This document shows, in pieces, positions 41,234 to 48,904 of a stretch of DNA of 64,000 nucleotides. The number at the start of each line of letters is the position of its first letter. Position 1 is the first letter of the stretch. A model generated the notes under the pieces. It did no database searches. It saw nothing but the letters and a program-made list of their open reading frames with translations, and had not been told where the DNA came from. A program made the position numbers and the translations under genes. This DNA is from CAKZLS01 sp963771545 (GTDB lineage Bacteria; Pseudomonadota; Alphaproteobacteria; Rhodospirillales; Defluviicoccaceae), in NCBI GenBank assembly GCA_963771545.1, contig CAVYTX010000003.1:372001-436000 (forward strand). Direction: 5' to 3'.

Positions 41234-41524
41234 ATGAAGTTGGACACCGCTCAAATCGAACGTATTCGCTCACAAACCGGTATAAGGCCCGTTCCGGAAG
41301 CCGAACCCACCTATAGCTGCCTCGAAGAGAATTTCGGTGAACACACGTTTTACGTGGATCCGATGGGGCTCTACGTATGGGAGGCCTTCGACGAAGCCGA
41401 GGCGGCGCGCACCGAGGTCATGGCCCTTCAGATTGCATCGTGGGCCGACGATGAGATGACCATGCTGCAAGTGCACGCGCCGAAGGCGACGGGGAAGATT
41501 GTCGTGCTGGAGACCATTCACTGA
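41234..41524 (+). CDS. Small protein of unknown family, tandem copy 1
   Basis: A 96-residue soluble protein beginning MKLDTAQIERIRSQTGIRPV, with EHTFYVDPMGLYVWE in the middle and LQIASWADDEMTMLQ near the end. ATG 41234 follows GGAGG at about 9 bases. It is clearly homologous to the next gene (see there). No cysteines or histidines form an obvious active site; Tyr/Trp/Glu in F-Y-V-x-P-x-G-x-Y-V-W-E are shared or replaced conservatively. Function unknown. A Crp/Fnr-type site lies 88 bases upstream. Confidence 0.72.
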   Translation: MKLDTAQIERIRSQTGIRPVPEAEPTYSCLEENFGEHTFYVDPMGLYVWEAFDEAEAARTEVMALQIASWADDEMTMLQVHAPKATGKIVVLETIH

Positions 41525-41589
41525 GGCTTATCGGGCCTTCCGGATGCGTTCGTTGGGCACCGGCGCGAAACGCGAGGAGACGGGGCGCG

Positions 41590-41871
41590 ATGAAACTGAA
41601 TGAGGATCAAGTCCGGCGTGTCTCGGCGACAACGGGCGTCGGCCCCGTTCCGGACATGACCAGAGCCCATGATCACCTGAAGCATTACTTCGGCGACCAC
41701 ACCTTTTTTCTCGGCCCCTCCGGCGCGTTTGTTTGGGAACCGGTGGGCGGACCCGAGGCAACTCCGCTGCAACTGCAGGCGCTTCAAATTGCCTCTTGGG
41801 CGGACAAGGAGCGCACGATGTTGCAAAAGGAAACACCGGAGCCATTGGGCAAAACAGTGACCCTCGACTGA
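41590..41871 (+). CDS. Small protein of unknown family, tandem copy 2
   Basis: A 93-residue protein beginning MKLNEDQVRRVSATTGVGPV. It aligns end to end with the 41234 product: MKL-x-x-x-Q, R-(I/V)-x-x-x-T-G-(I/V)-x-P-V-P, (E/D)HTF, VWE, LQIASWAD, MLQ, and a final short beta segment. GAGGAG lies upstream of its ATG. The pair starts 65 bases apart and is probably one transcript. The duplicated state and the identical LQIASWAD core suggest subunits of a hetero-oligomer or diverged binding proteins. Confidence 0.72.
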   Translation: MKLNEDQVRRVSATTGVGPVPDMTRAHDHLKHYFGDHTFFLGPSGAFVWEPVGGPEATPLQLQALQIASWADKERTMLQKETPEPLGKTVTLD

Positions 41872-41903
41872 ACCATCGGAGCAGAGGCGGGTTGTGATGC
41901 CGT

Positions 41904-42218
41904 CTACATCATCCGCATACGAAGATTGTAAAGGATCCAGATCGTTCCGCCGGCCATGAGGACGACGAGAAGCACCGAGAATAGGATAAGCTGAAGATCT
42001 TCCCGCTTTTGCGTCGACAGGTCGATGTGCAGAAAGAAGCGGAAGTGGACAAAAATCTGCGCCAACGCAAGGATCGCGATCGCCCACAACGCCGTGGCCG
42101 TTGACAGCCCCCCCCAACCGACGACCGCGAAAGGGATGATGCTCAGGACCAGCGCAAGCCCCAGCCCGACTAGATAGGAACGCAGTTCCCGGGCGTGTTC
42201 TAGTTCCCGAGAGTTCAT
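41904..42218 (-). CDS. cyoD: Cytochrome bo-type ubiquinol oxidase subunit IV
   Basis: A 104-residue three-helix membrane protein: helices at about 15-37, 42-64 and 74-98, with ALAQIFVHFRFFLHID as family block. ATG 42218 overlaps the cyoC stop (ATGA). Subunit IV assists assembly of the copper site in the E. coli enzyme. It is the last gene of the cyo operon here; no cyoE (heme O synthase) follows. Confidence 0.93.
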   Translation of the reverse strand: MNSRELEHARELRSYLVGLGLALVLSIIPFAVVGWGGLSTATALWAIAILALAQIFVHFRFFLHIDLSTQKREDLQLILFSVLLVVLMAGGTIWILYNLRMRMM

Positions 42219-42838
42219 ACCAGCCCCGCGAGATAGACGACAGAGAAAATACCCACCCACACGATGTCGAGGAAGTGCCAGAATAGACCCAGGCGCAGAA
42301 TGCGCGTCTTGACCTTGGTGTCGGCGCCGAACGTGACGACTTGGATCATCATGATGACCATCCAGACCATGCCGGCGGTCACGTGCAGTCCATGGGTGGG
42401 AACCAGGGCGAAGAAGGCGGACAAAAAACCGCTGCGGCTCGGCACGCCGCCTTGTTCGAACATGGTCAGGAAATCGTGGACCTCGAATCCGAGAAAGATT
42501 GCCCCGAAGACGAGCGTTACCGCAAGCCAGAGCAGAAGGCGGAGCGGGGTATCGCCGTATTTCAGCGCCAGGGACGCCATGCCAAAGGTGAAGCTGCTGG
42601 CAAGCAGCGCCGCCGTCTGGATGGCGACGCTCCGGATATCGAACAAGTCCCGGGGTTCCGGCCCGCCGGCGGTCGCCCCGATCATCATTACGTAGGTGGC
42701 GAACAGCAGCCCGAAGATCACCAAGTCGCTCATCAAAAAGACCCAGAAGCCGAACACCACCTCTTCGGCGGCGTCGTGCGCCTCCGGATGGGCGAAGCCG
42801 AGATTGATCCCCGGATGCTTGAAGGCCTCGGTGCTCAT
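42215..42838 (-). CDS. cyoC: Cytochrome bo-type ubiquinol oxidase subunit III
   Basis: A 207-residue five-helix protein with EVVFGFWVFLMSDLVIFGLL, LALKYGDTPLRLLLWLAVTL, and THGLHVTAGMVWM near the end, all standard subunit III blocks. The start overlaps the cyoB stop by 4 bases and its own stop overlaps cyoD, so translation of the operon is chained. Confidence 0.95.
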   Translation of the reverse strand: MSTEAFKHPGINLGFAHPEAHDAAEEVVFGFWVFLMSDLVIFGLLFATYVMMIGATAGGPEPRDLFDIRSVAIQTAALLASSFTFGMASLALKYGDTPLRLLLWLAVTLVFGAIFLGFEVHDFLTMFEQGGVPSRSGFLSAFFALVPTHGLHVTAGMVWMVIMMIQVVTFGADTKVKTRILRLGLFWHFLDIVWVGIFSVVYLAGLV

Positions 42839-44931
42839 GCTCCCGCCTCCGCCAGGCCGGCATTGATGGATTCCGTCTCATCGTCGCGCGAGACAGGCGG
42901 AGTCTCCGCGACCGCCCGCAGCCATCGAGCCTCCGTTCGCTCGACCTCGCGGGCGGGGATGACCCTTGTCGTTTCGCGCGCGAAGCCGAGCGCGATCACC
43001 ATTCCCCAGCTCACGACGAAACCCAGGATGGCCAGCCACCACATATACCAAACGAGCCCGAAACCCGCGGCCGCCGTCGCGGCACAGATGACCATTCCGG
43101 CGGCGCTGTTGCGGGGCATCTCGATGTCGGCGTATTCCTTGGGCGGCAGATAGGCGCTGCCGAATTCCTTGGCGATAGCAAAAGCGTCGCGGTCGGATAC
43201 TTCGGGCAGAACGGGGAAATTGTATTCCGGCGGCGGCGCGGATACCGACCACTCCAGGGTGCGACCGTTCCATGGATCCCCGGCGAACACACGGTTCTCC
43301 TCGCGCCCGCGGATGCTGACCCAAAGTTGAACAAGCAGGCTGGCGAGCGCGCACGCGATCAAGCCGGCGCCGAGGAGGGCGACGAGCGTGTACGGCAGAT
43401 ACGCCGGCTCGACATACGCCACGATCCGGCGCGGCATGCCGAGTAGGCCGAGGCCGTAGAGCGGAAAGAAGGCCAGCACGAAACCCGCCGTCCAGCAGAC
43501 GAAGGCGATGCGCCCCCACCGCTCGTCGAGCCGGAAGCCGAAGGCCTTGGGGAACCAGAAATGATAGCCGGTGAGCATGCCGAAAAGCGTTCCGGGGATC
43601 AGCACATTGTGGAAATGCGCGACCAGGAACAACGTGTTGTGAACCTGATAATCGACGCTGGGGTTGGCCAGGATCACGCCGGTCAGGCCGCCGATCACGA
43701 ACAGCATGACGAACCCTAGCGCGTAGAGCATGGGCACGGTGAAACGAACCCGACCCCGGAACATCGTCAGCATCCAGTTGTAAACCTTCACCCCGGTGGG
43801 GATGCCGATCAGCATCGTCGCGATGCCGAAAACGGTGTTGACGCCGGCGCTCTGACCCATGGTGAAGAAATGATGCACCCAGACGGTGAACGAGACGACG
43901 GCGATCGCCATGGTCGCGTAGACCAGCGAGGCGTATCCATAGAGGCGCTTGGACGAAAACGTCGAAAAGACCTCCGAGAACACGCCGAAGGCGGGAAGGA
44001 TCACGATGTAGACTTCGGGATGGCCGAACAGCCAGAACAAGTTGGCGAAGTTCATCATGTTGCCGCCAAGACCGTTGGTGAAGAAGTGGAAATCCAGATA
44101 GCGGTCGAGAGCGAGCAGCAAAGTCGCCACGGTTAGCGGAGGCATGGCGAAGATCATCATGATGCTGGTGCACAGCGCCGTCCAGGTGAACAGCGGCATC
44201 TGGAACATTTCCATTCCCGGCGCGCGCTTCTTATAGATCGTCACGGCGAAGTTGATCCCGGTCAAGGTCGAGCCGATGGACGACAACGTCACCGCCCATA
44301 TCCAGTAGTCCGGTCCGACGCCGGGGTTGAACGCGGTCTCGGTATAGGGCGGATACCCGCTCCACCCGCCGGTCGAGAACTGTCCAACGACGAGCGACAC
44401 CATCATCAGCCCGGCCCCGGCGGCGGTCAGGCCGAGGCTGATCGAGTTCATGACGGGGAACGAGACGTCGCGCGCGCCGATCTGCAACGGCACCACGTAG
44501 TTGATGAGGCCGGTCAGAAACGGCATCGCCATGAAAAAGATCATGATGGTGCCGTGGGTGCTGAAAAGCTGCGCGAAATGATCCGCCGACAGGAACCCGC
44601 CGCCGAGCCCGAACGCCTGCTGCGTCCGCATCAGGACCGCTTCGATCACCGCGCGCGCCATCATGACGAAGGCGAGCACGATATACATGATGCCGATGCG
44701 CTTGTGATCGACGCTGGTAAGCCACTCGGACCACAGCACGCCCCACTTGCCGTACCCGGTGATCAGAGCCAGCACGACGATCGCGCCGATGACGACCATT
44801 CCGGCCGCGCCGGCCCCGATCAGCTCGCTCGCGAGGTGCGATGGGGAAGAACCCTGGATGAGGCTCCAGAAGGGCAGGGCGTCCCAAGACAGTCTGCCCA
44901 GAATCAAATGCAACCATTCACTTGGCGTCAT
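42835..44931 (-). CDS. cyoB: Cytochrome bo-type ubiquinol oxidase subunit I
   Basis: A 698-residue heme-copper oxidase core with about 15 helices. Heme and copper ligands are visible: HGTIMIFFMAMPFLTG (low-spin heme His), FGHPEVYIVILPAFG (CuB His and cross-linked Tyr), VHHFF (CuB His pair) and LVAHFHNVLIPG (heme His pair). It reduces oxygen to water while pumping protons, with ubiquinol as donor. The start at 44931 gives the ATGA overlap with cyoA seen at the other junctions; 44937 is also possible. Confidence 0.96.
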   Translation of the reverse strand: MTPSEWLHLILGRLSWDALPFWSLIQGSSPSHLASELIGAGAAGMVVIGAIVVLALITGYGKWGVLWSEWLTSVDHKRIGIMYIVLAFVMMARAVIEAVLMRTQQAFGLGGGFLSADHFAQLFSTHGTIMIFFMAMPFLTGLINYVVPLQIGARDVSFPVMNSISLGLTAAGAGLMMVSLVVGQFSTGGWSGYPPYTETAFNPGVGPDYWIWAVTLSSIGSTLTGINFAVTIYKKRAPGMEMFQMPLFTWTALCTSIMMIFAMPPLTVATLLLALDRYLDFHFFTNGLGGNMMNFANLFWLFGHPEVYIVILPAFGVFSEVFSTFSSKRLYGYASLVYATMAIAVVSFTVWVHHFFTMGQSAGVNTVFGIATMLIGIPTGVKVYNWMLTMFRGRVRFTVPMLYALGFVMLFVIGGLTGVILANPSVDYQVHNTLFLVAHFHNVLIPGTLFGMLTGYHFWFPKAFGFRLDERWGRIAFVCWTAGFVLAFFPLYGLGLLGMPRRIVAYVEPAYLPYTLVALLGAGLIACALASLLVQLWVSIRGREENRVFAGDPWNGRTLEWSVSAPPPEYNFPVLPEVSDRDAFAIAKEFGSAYLPPKEYADIEMPRNSAAGMVICAATAAAGFGLVWYMWWLAILGFVVSWGMVIALGFARETTRVIPAREVERTEARWLRAVAETPPVSRDDETESINAGLAEAGA

Positions 44932-45860
44932 TTCCATGCATCCTGTCGCGAGATCGGAACGGGCGTCGAGGCGGCCTCGTCCGGCGCGCCGTCGCGATAC
45001 TTGCCGACGATCGCGGCAAACAGATTGGGCGGGATATCCGTGAAAAACAGGACGTTTTCCGGCATGGCGGGGGTGCCCAGGACCTCCCGCGCCGCCTCGG
45101 GGGTGCTCTGGCGGGCGAGCACGCGATAGGCCGTCTCGTCGAGCGCGACGCCATCCGACCGCACCGTTTCAACCCATCCGTCGAAATCACCCGGCGCCAT
45201 GGCGACGGCGGTGAACTTCTGCTTGTGAAAGCCCGTTCCGCTGAACAGGGTATTTTCGCCCAAGAAGCGGCCGGGGCCGTCCGCGGCGAGATGCAGCTTG
45301 GTCACCATGCCCGCCATGGCGTAAATCTGACTGCCCAGCGCGGGAATGAAGAAGGACTGCATCACCGAGTTGGTAGTCAGTTCGAGGGCGAGGGAGCGAT
45401 CCGCGGGAAAGGCCAGCTCGCCGACGCTGGCGATGCCTTCATCGGGATAAATGAACAGCCATTTCCAGTCCAGTCCGACCACCTGGACACGCAACGGCGG
45501 CTTGTCCGCTTGAAGCGGCGAATAGGGGTCGAGTACGTGGGTGTCGCGCCACAAGAGCACGGCAAGGATCGCGACGATGGTAATCGGAACGCCCCAGATC
45601 ACGAATTCGAGAGGCCGGGAAAAACTCCATTTCGGGGTGTAGCGCGCCGCTTCGTTCTTGCGGCGATAGCGCCAAGCGATCAGTGGCGTCAAAACCAGAA
45701 CCGGCAGCACGACGATCATCACCATCGCGACGACCTCGAAGAGGTGCCAGCGCTGCGCGGCGGCGACGGGCCCCTGCGGATCGAGGAAAGACATGCTTTC
45801 GGACCCGCAGCCCGCCAGCGTCAGACACAGAAGGATGGTGGGTATTGGCCGTACACGCAT
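44928..45860 (-). CDS. cyoA: Cytochrome bo-type ubiquinol oxidase subunit II
   Basis: A 310-residue lipoprotein: signal with lipobox LAGC, two helices (about 42-65 and 85-105), then the cupredoxin domain with WKWLFIYPDEGIASV and TSVMQSFFIPALGSQIY-type blocks (here T-N-S-V-M-Q-S-F-F-I-P). CuA cysteines are absent, as expected for a quinol oxidase. Start ATG 45860 shares one base with the stop of the SDR remnant (TGATG), so the operon once began with that SDR gene. A Crp/Fnr-type palindrome lies further upstream at 46964. Confidence 0.94.
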   Translation of the reverse strand: MRVRPIPTILLCLTLAGCGSESMSFLDPQGPVAAAQRWHLFEVVAMVMIVVLPVLVLTPLIAWRYRRKNEAARYTPKWSFSRPLEFVIWGVPITIVAILAVLLWRDTHVLDPYSPLQADKPPLRVQVVGLDWKWLFIYPDEGIASVGELAFPADRSLALELTTNSVMQSFFIPALGSQIYAMAGMVTKLHLAADGPGRFLGENTLFSGTGFHKQKFTAVAMAPGDFDGWVETVRSDGVALDETAYRVLARQSTPEAAREVLGTPAMPENVLFFTDIPPNLFAAIVGKYRDGAPDEAASTPVPISRQDAWK

Positions 45861-46250
45861 CACCAAATCCATAGCACAAGTCCGGCGATAACCGCGATAA
45901 CCACGAATACAATTAGCATCCCGGCCGCTCCCATCAAGTGATGGCGTTCGAACCAGAACTCGGGACAGTCCGGCTTGGCCCGGTCGTCGAACACACCGTG
46001 GGTGCGATGCAGGCCCTTGATGGAAGTAAACAGATTGTCCGGCCGATCCGGGGCGATATCCGCGTCGGTAAACTGTCCGTCCCACGCTTTTTTGCTCATC
46101 ATCCGGTCCAGCAGCGCCGGCGCGACACGGTTGCCGAGGATCGCTTGCACCGTCGAAAAACCCACCCAGATCTCGCGCCGGGAATGGTTGCTCGCGAAAA
46201 CGATCGCCTGGCCGGCGACCTCGGGCTGAAAAATCGGTGGAACCGGCTGA
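45860..46250 (-). pseudogene. 3' remnant of a short-chain dehydrogenase gene
   Basis: The frame reads R-H-P-Q-P-V-P-P-I-F-Q-P-E-V-A, then REIWVGFSTVQAILGNRVAP, DIAPDRPDNLFTSIKGLHRT and a final transmembrane segment. This is the C-terminal third of the SDR type that ends with R-R-E-V-W-V-G-x-x-T-V-K-A-I-L-G-N and P-D-R-P-D-N-L-W. The Rossmann fold and catalytic YxxxK part are missing: upstream of about 46250 the DNA encodes glucoamylase-like sequence in another frame. A short product from an internal ATG near 46103 is possible. Its stop is coupled to cyoA. Confidence 0.75.
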
Positions 46251-46923
46251 GGATGCCGTCCGCGGTTCCTGGATACACGATCGGGTTCGCGTGCGCGTAG
46301 CTCATCGAAAAATACCGCTTCTCGCCCTCGGAAAGCTCGAGTTCGCCGGTCACCGCCGATGATGCTTCGTCGAGAGAGAGGGGCACATCGGAGAGCAGCA
46401 GAAAGGCGTCTCGCCGGTCGCTGCACATCCAGGCGCCGGGTCCGCGCCGCCGCGGCCGTGGACGCGCTCTCGCGTAGTCCGGACGGGGTTGATAGCTTAC
46501 GTCCGCGCGGGGCGCGCCGCCGATCGCCTCGACGCTGCGGATGATTTCGCGATCGGGCTGCAACGAGGTTACAGTGCCGCCCGAGATGGGCATGAAATCA
46601 ATAACCCGGAGTTGACCTGTTTCGGTGGTGAAGGTCGTTTCCAAAACGGCGGAGCGGGGAAGATACCGCCGCTCGGTGGTCTTCAAGTCGCGGGGAGAAA
46701 TGCTGAACCTTCCCCCCGCCAGGGGATCGAGAATCGCGGCGAACACCGAGCAGTCGCTGAAATCGGGGAGGCAAAGCCAATCGATGGACCCTTGACGGGA
46801 GACCAGGGCCGCCGTTCGACAGTCGCCGACGATCGCGTAGTCGGAAATCACCGGGCACTCGGTCTGCGTCGTCAAAACAATCCCCTCGCCGCCCGGCGCC
46901 GCGTCAGACGAATTGATTTGCAA
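46251..46923 (-). pseudogene. 5' remnant of a GH15 (glucoamylase/trehalase-like) gene
   Basis: Starts like a GH15-family enzyme: VISDYAIVGDCRTAALVSRQ, then GSIDWLCLPDFSDCSVFAAI, LDPLAGGRFSISP and V-L-E-T-T-F-T-T-x-x-G. These are the N-terminal beta-sandwich motifs. Family members are about 600 residues with a large (alpha/alpha)6 barrel; here the homology stops after about 225 residues (YFSMSYAHANPIVYPG) and the frame runs into the SDR remnant out of frame, ending at 46099. The catalytic barrel is absent, so it should be inactive. Confidence 0.75.
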
Positions 46924-46963
46924 CTGCTTGAACCGAATTTATTGGGGCGAGGGCCCGGCGGCA

Positions 46964-46977
46964 TTAACGCATGTTAA
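46964..46977. promoter_or_regulatory. Perfect Crp/Fnr-type palindrome
   Basis: TTAAC-GCAT-GTTAA, a perfect 5-4-5 palindrome. It lies 41 bases upstream of the GH15 remnant (and so of the SDR remnant-cyo unit) and 69 bases before the divergent antiporter start. Confidence 0.55.
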
Positions 46978-47045
46978 GGTGCCGGGTCGACGCCCTGTCA
47001 GGATGTGGTAACCAGGGTGTCAAACACGAATAGCGGGAGCGGCCG

Positions 47046-48337
47046 GTGGCGCCAAGCGGTGCGGAATTCTTTCTCGATGTGCTTGCGCTCCTGTTCCTGG
47101 CCGCGGCCGCTTTCGGCTATCTCAACTACCGCCTTCTGGGGCTCCCGCACTCCATCGGCGTTGTCGTTATCGCCCTTGCCGTGTCGCTCGTCATTCTGGC
47201 CGCCCAGGCGCTCGTCCCTGGCTGGGGCGTACAAAATCTAGCGGAAGGGCTCCTTTCCAGGATCGACTTTCCGCCGTGCTCCTGGAGGTCATGTTAAGCT
47301 TCCTGCTGTTCGCGGGCGCGCTCACCGTCAATCTCCCCGATCTGCTTCAGAAAAAATTGTCGGTTTTGACGCTGGCGACCTTCGGCGTTGTGATTTCCGT
47401 CGGCGTCGTGGCGGCGCGCGCCTGGTATCTGTTTCCATTGGTCGGTATCGAGCTCCTGCTCATCTATTGCTTCATATTCGGAGCGGTGATCGCCCCCACC
47501 GATCCGGTCGCCGTCCTCGCGATCCTGCGCAAGCTCGGCCTTCCGAACTCGTTTACGACCATGATAACCGGCGAGAGCCTGTTCAATGACGGCGTGGCCA
47601 TCGTGATCTTCACCATCACCATCGCCGTGGCGTCGGGAGAAGGCGACATGGGCATCGCAGAGGGCGCCCGGCTATTCGCGGTGGAGGCCGGAGGCGGACT
47701 GGCTCTTGGCTTCGCATGCGGCTACGCGGCGTATTTGGTTCTGCGCTCCATCGACGCACATGATATCGAAGTCCTGATTACCCTCGCGCTCGTCACCTCG
47801 ACCTATGCGATCGCGCTGCGCCTGCACGTATCGGGGCCGCTCGCCGTCGTCGTCACCGGCATTTTCATCGGCAATCGCGGCGCCGAATTCGCCATGAGAG
47901 AACGGACGAGGGAACACGTCTTGCGGTTCTGGTCGGTGATCGACGAGATGCTCAATTCGATCCTGTTCGTCATCATCGGGTTCGAGCTGCTGGCCATCGA
48001 GTACACCCGCGGCGAAGCATTGGCGTCATTGATCGCCGTCCCGCTGGTGCTGGTCGCGCGCGCGGTCAGCATCTCGCTTCCTCTCGTCGGCCTTGAATTG
48101 TTCACCGATCGCCCGAAAGGCACCATCCCCTTCATGGTGTGGGGCGGCCTGCATGGCGGCATCTCGGTCGCGCTCGCGCTGTCGGTGCCACCGTCGCCGC
48201 ACAAAGGCGTCATTCTGACGGCCTGTTACGCGGTCGTCCTGTTCTCCATCGTCGTCCAGGGCCTGACGATCGAACGGGTGGCCAGGCGCGTGACCGCTGA
48301 CCATCGGGCAAACGACGACATTGACGATCGAGCCTGA
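47046..48337 (+). pseudogene. CPA1-type Na+/H+ antiporter gene with a one-base deletion
   Basis: From GTG 47046 (GGGAG ahead) the product reads LALLFLAAAAFGYLNYRLLG, then LPHSIGVVVIALA, as in CPA1 antiporters, to RIDFP near 47270, where the frame ends 27 bases later. The next frame continues V-L-L-E-V-M-L-S-F-L-L-F-A-G-A-L-T-V, and carries IAPTDPVAVLAILRKLGLP, GESLFNDGVAIVIF and FMVWGGLHGGISVALALS to 48337. Adding one T in the TTT run at 47268-47270 gives RIDFSAVLLEVML and a 430-residue protein, the family length. As written, a product from the internal ATG at 47292 would lack the first helices. Terminator follows at 48342. Confidence 0.82.
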
Positions 48338-48341
48338 TGTT

Positions 48342-48363
48342 GCCCGGTTCGCCGGGCCCTTTT
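48342..48363 (+). terminator. Rho-independent terminator after the antiporter
   Basis: GCCCGG-TTCG-CCGGGC (48342-48357), a 6-base stem with a stable UUCG tetraloop, followed by CCTTTT. Confidence 0.8.
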
Positions 48364-48412
48364 AGCTTTGGGGAACGCGCGAATCACTCCCGACGGCGGG
48401 TTGGATAGGACC

Positions 48413-48817
48413 TCACCCGCTGGCGCGCACCGGCGCATCGGTCTCCTTGGCTTCCAGCAGGCCGGCGCAGTGGTGTTCCAGGTCCGCGAGTTCGCCGAGC
48501 ATGGACGCGATGTCGCGCTGTTGCTGGGCGAGCGCCGCGCGGCGCTCGGCGATTTTGTCGAGGACCAGGCGGAGTTGGGCCCTTTCCGTGCGGTCCACGT
48601 CGTAGATGTCGATCATGCCCCGGATTTCCTCGAGCGAGAAGCCGAGGCGCTTGCCGCGCATGATGAGCTTGAGCCGCACCCGGTCGCGGGACCCGTAGAC
48701 CCGCCGCTGCCCCGCCCGCCGGGGATTGATCAGGCCCCGGTCCTCGTAAAACCGGATGGTTCTCGTGGTGATACCGAACTCGCGCGCCAGTTCGGCGATG
48801 CCGCAGGTTTCCATCAT
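48413..48817 (-). CDS. MerR-family regulator (LiuR-like)
   Basis: A 134-residue regulator with the MerR winged HTH (IAELAREFGITTRTIRFYED and RGLINPRRAGQRRVYG) and a C-terminal coiled coil (about 80-115). No metal-binding cysteine pattern beyond C5 and one near the tail, so it is nearer to LiuR/PsrA-like regulators of fatty or branched-chain acid catabolism than to metal sensors. A perfect TTTACGTAAA palindrome 21 bases upstream of the start is a probable self-regulatory site. No acyl-CoA genes are adjacent. Confidence 0.88.
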   Translation of the reverse strand: MMETCGIAELAREFGITTRTIRFYEDRGLINPRRAGQRRVYGSRDRVRLKLIMRGKRLGFSLEEIRGMIDIYDVDRTERAQLRLVLDKIAERRAALAQQQRDIASMLGELADLEHHCAGLLEAKETDAPVRASG

Positions 48818-48837
48818 GGACCTAAAACTACTTGCCG

Positions 48838-48847
48838 TTTACGTAAA
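48838..48847. promoter_or_regulatory. TTTACGTAAA palindrome before the MerR gene
   Basis: A perfect 10-base palindrome followed by GGTAAAGGACG, resembling the TTTACGTAAA-type sites reported for LiuR-class MerR regulators. It overlaps the expected promoter of the MerR gene. Confidence 0.5.
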
Positions 48848-48904
48848 GGTAAAGGACGTTTGCGTTTCGTTCCGCAGGCGTGATTGTATGGGTGAATGAG
48901 AGAT

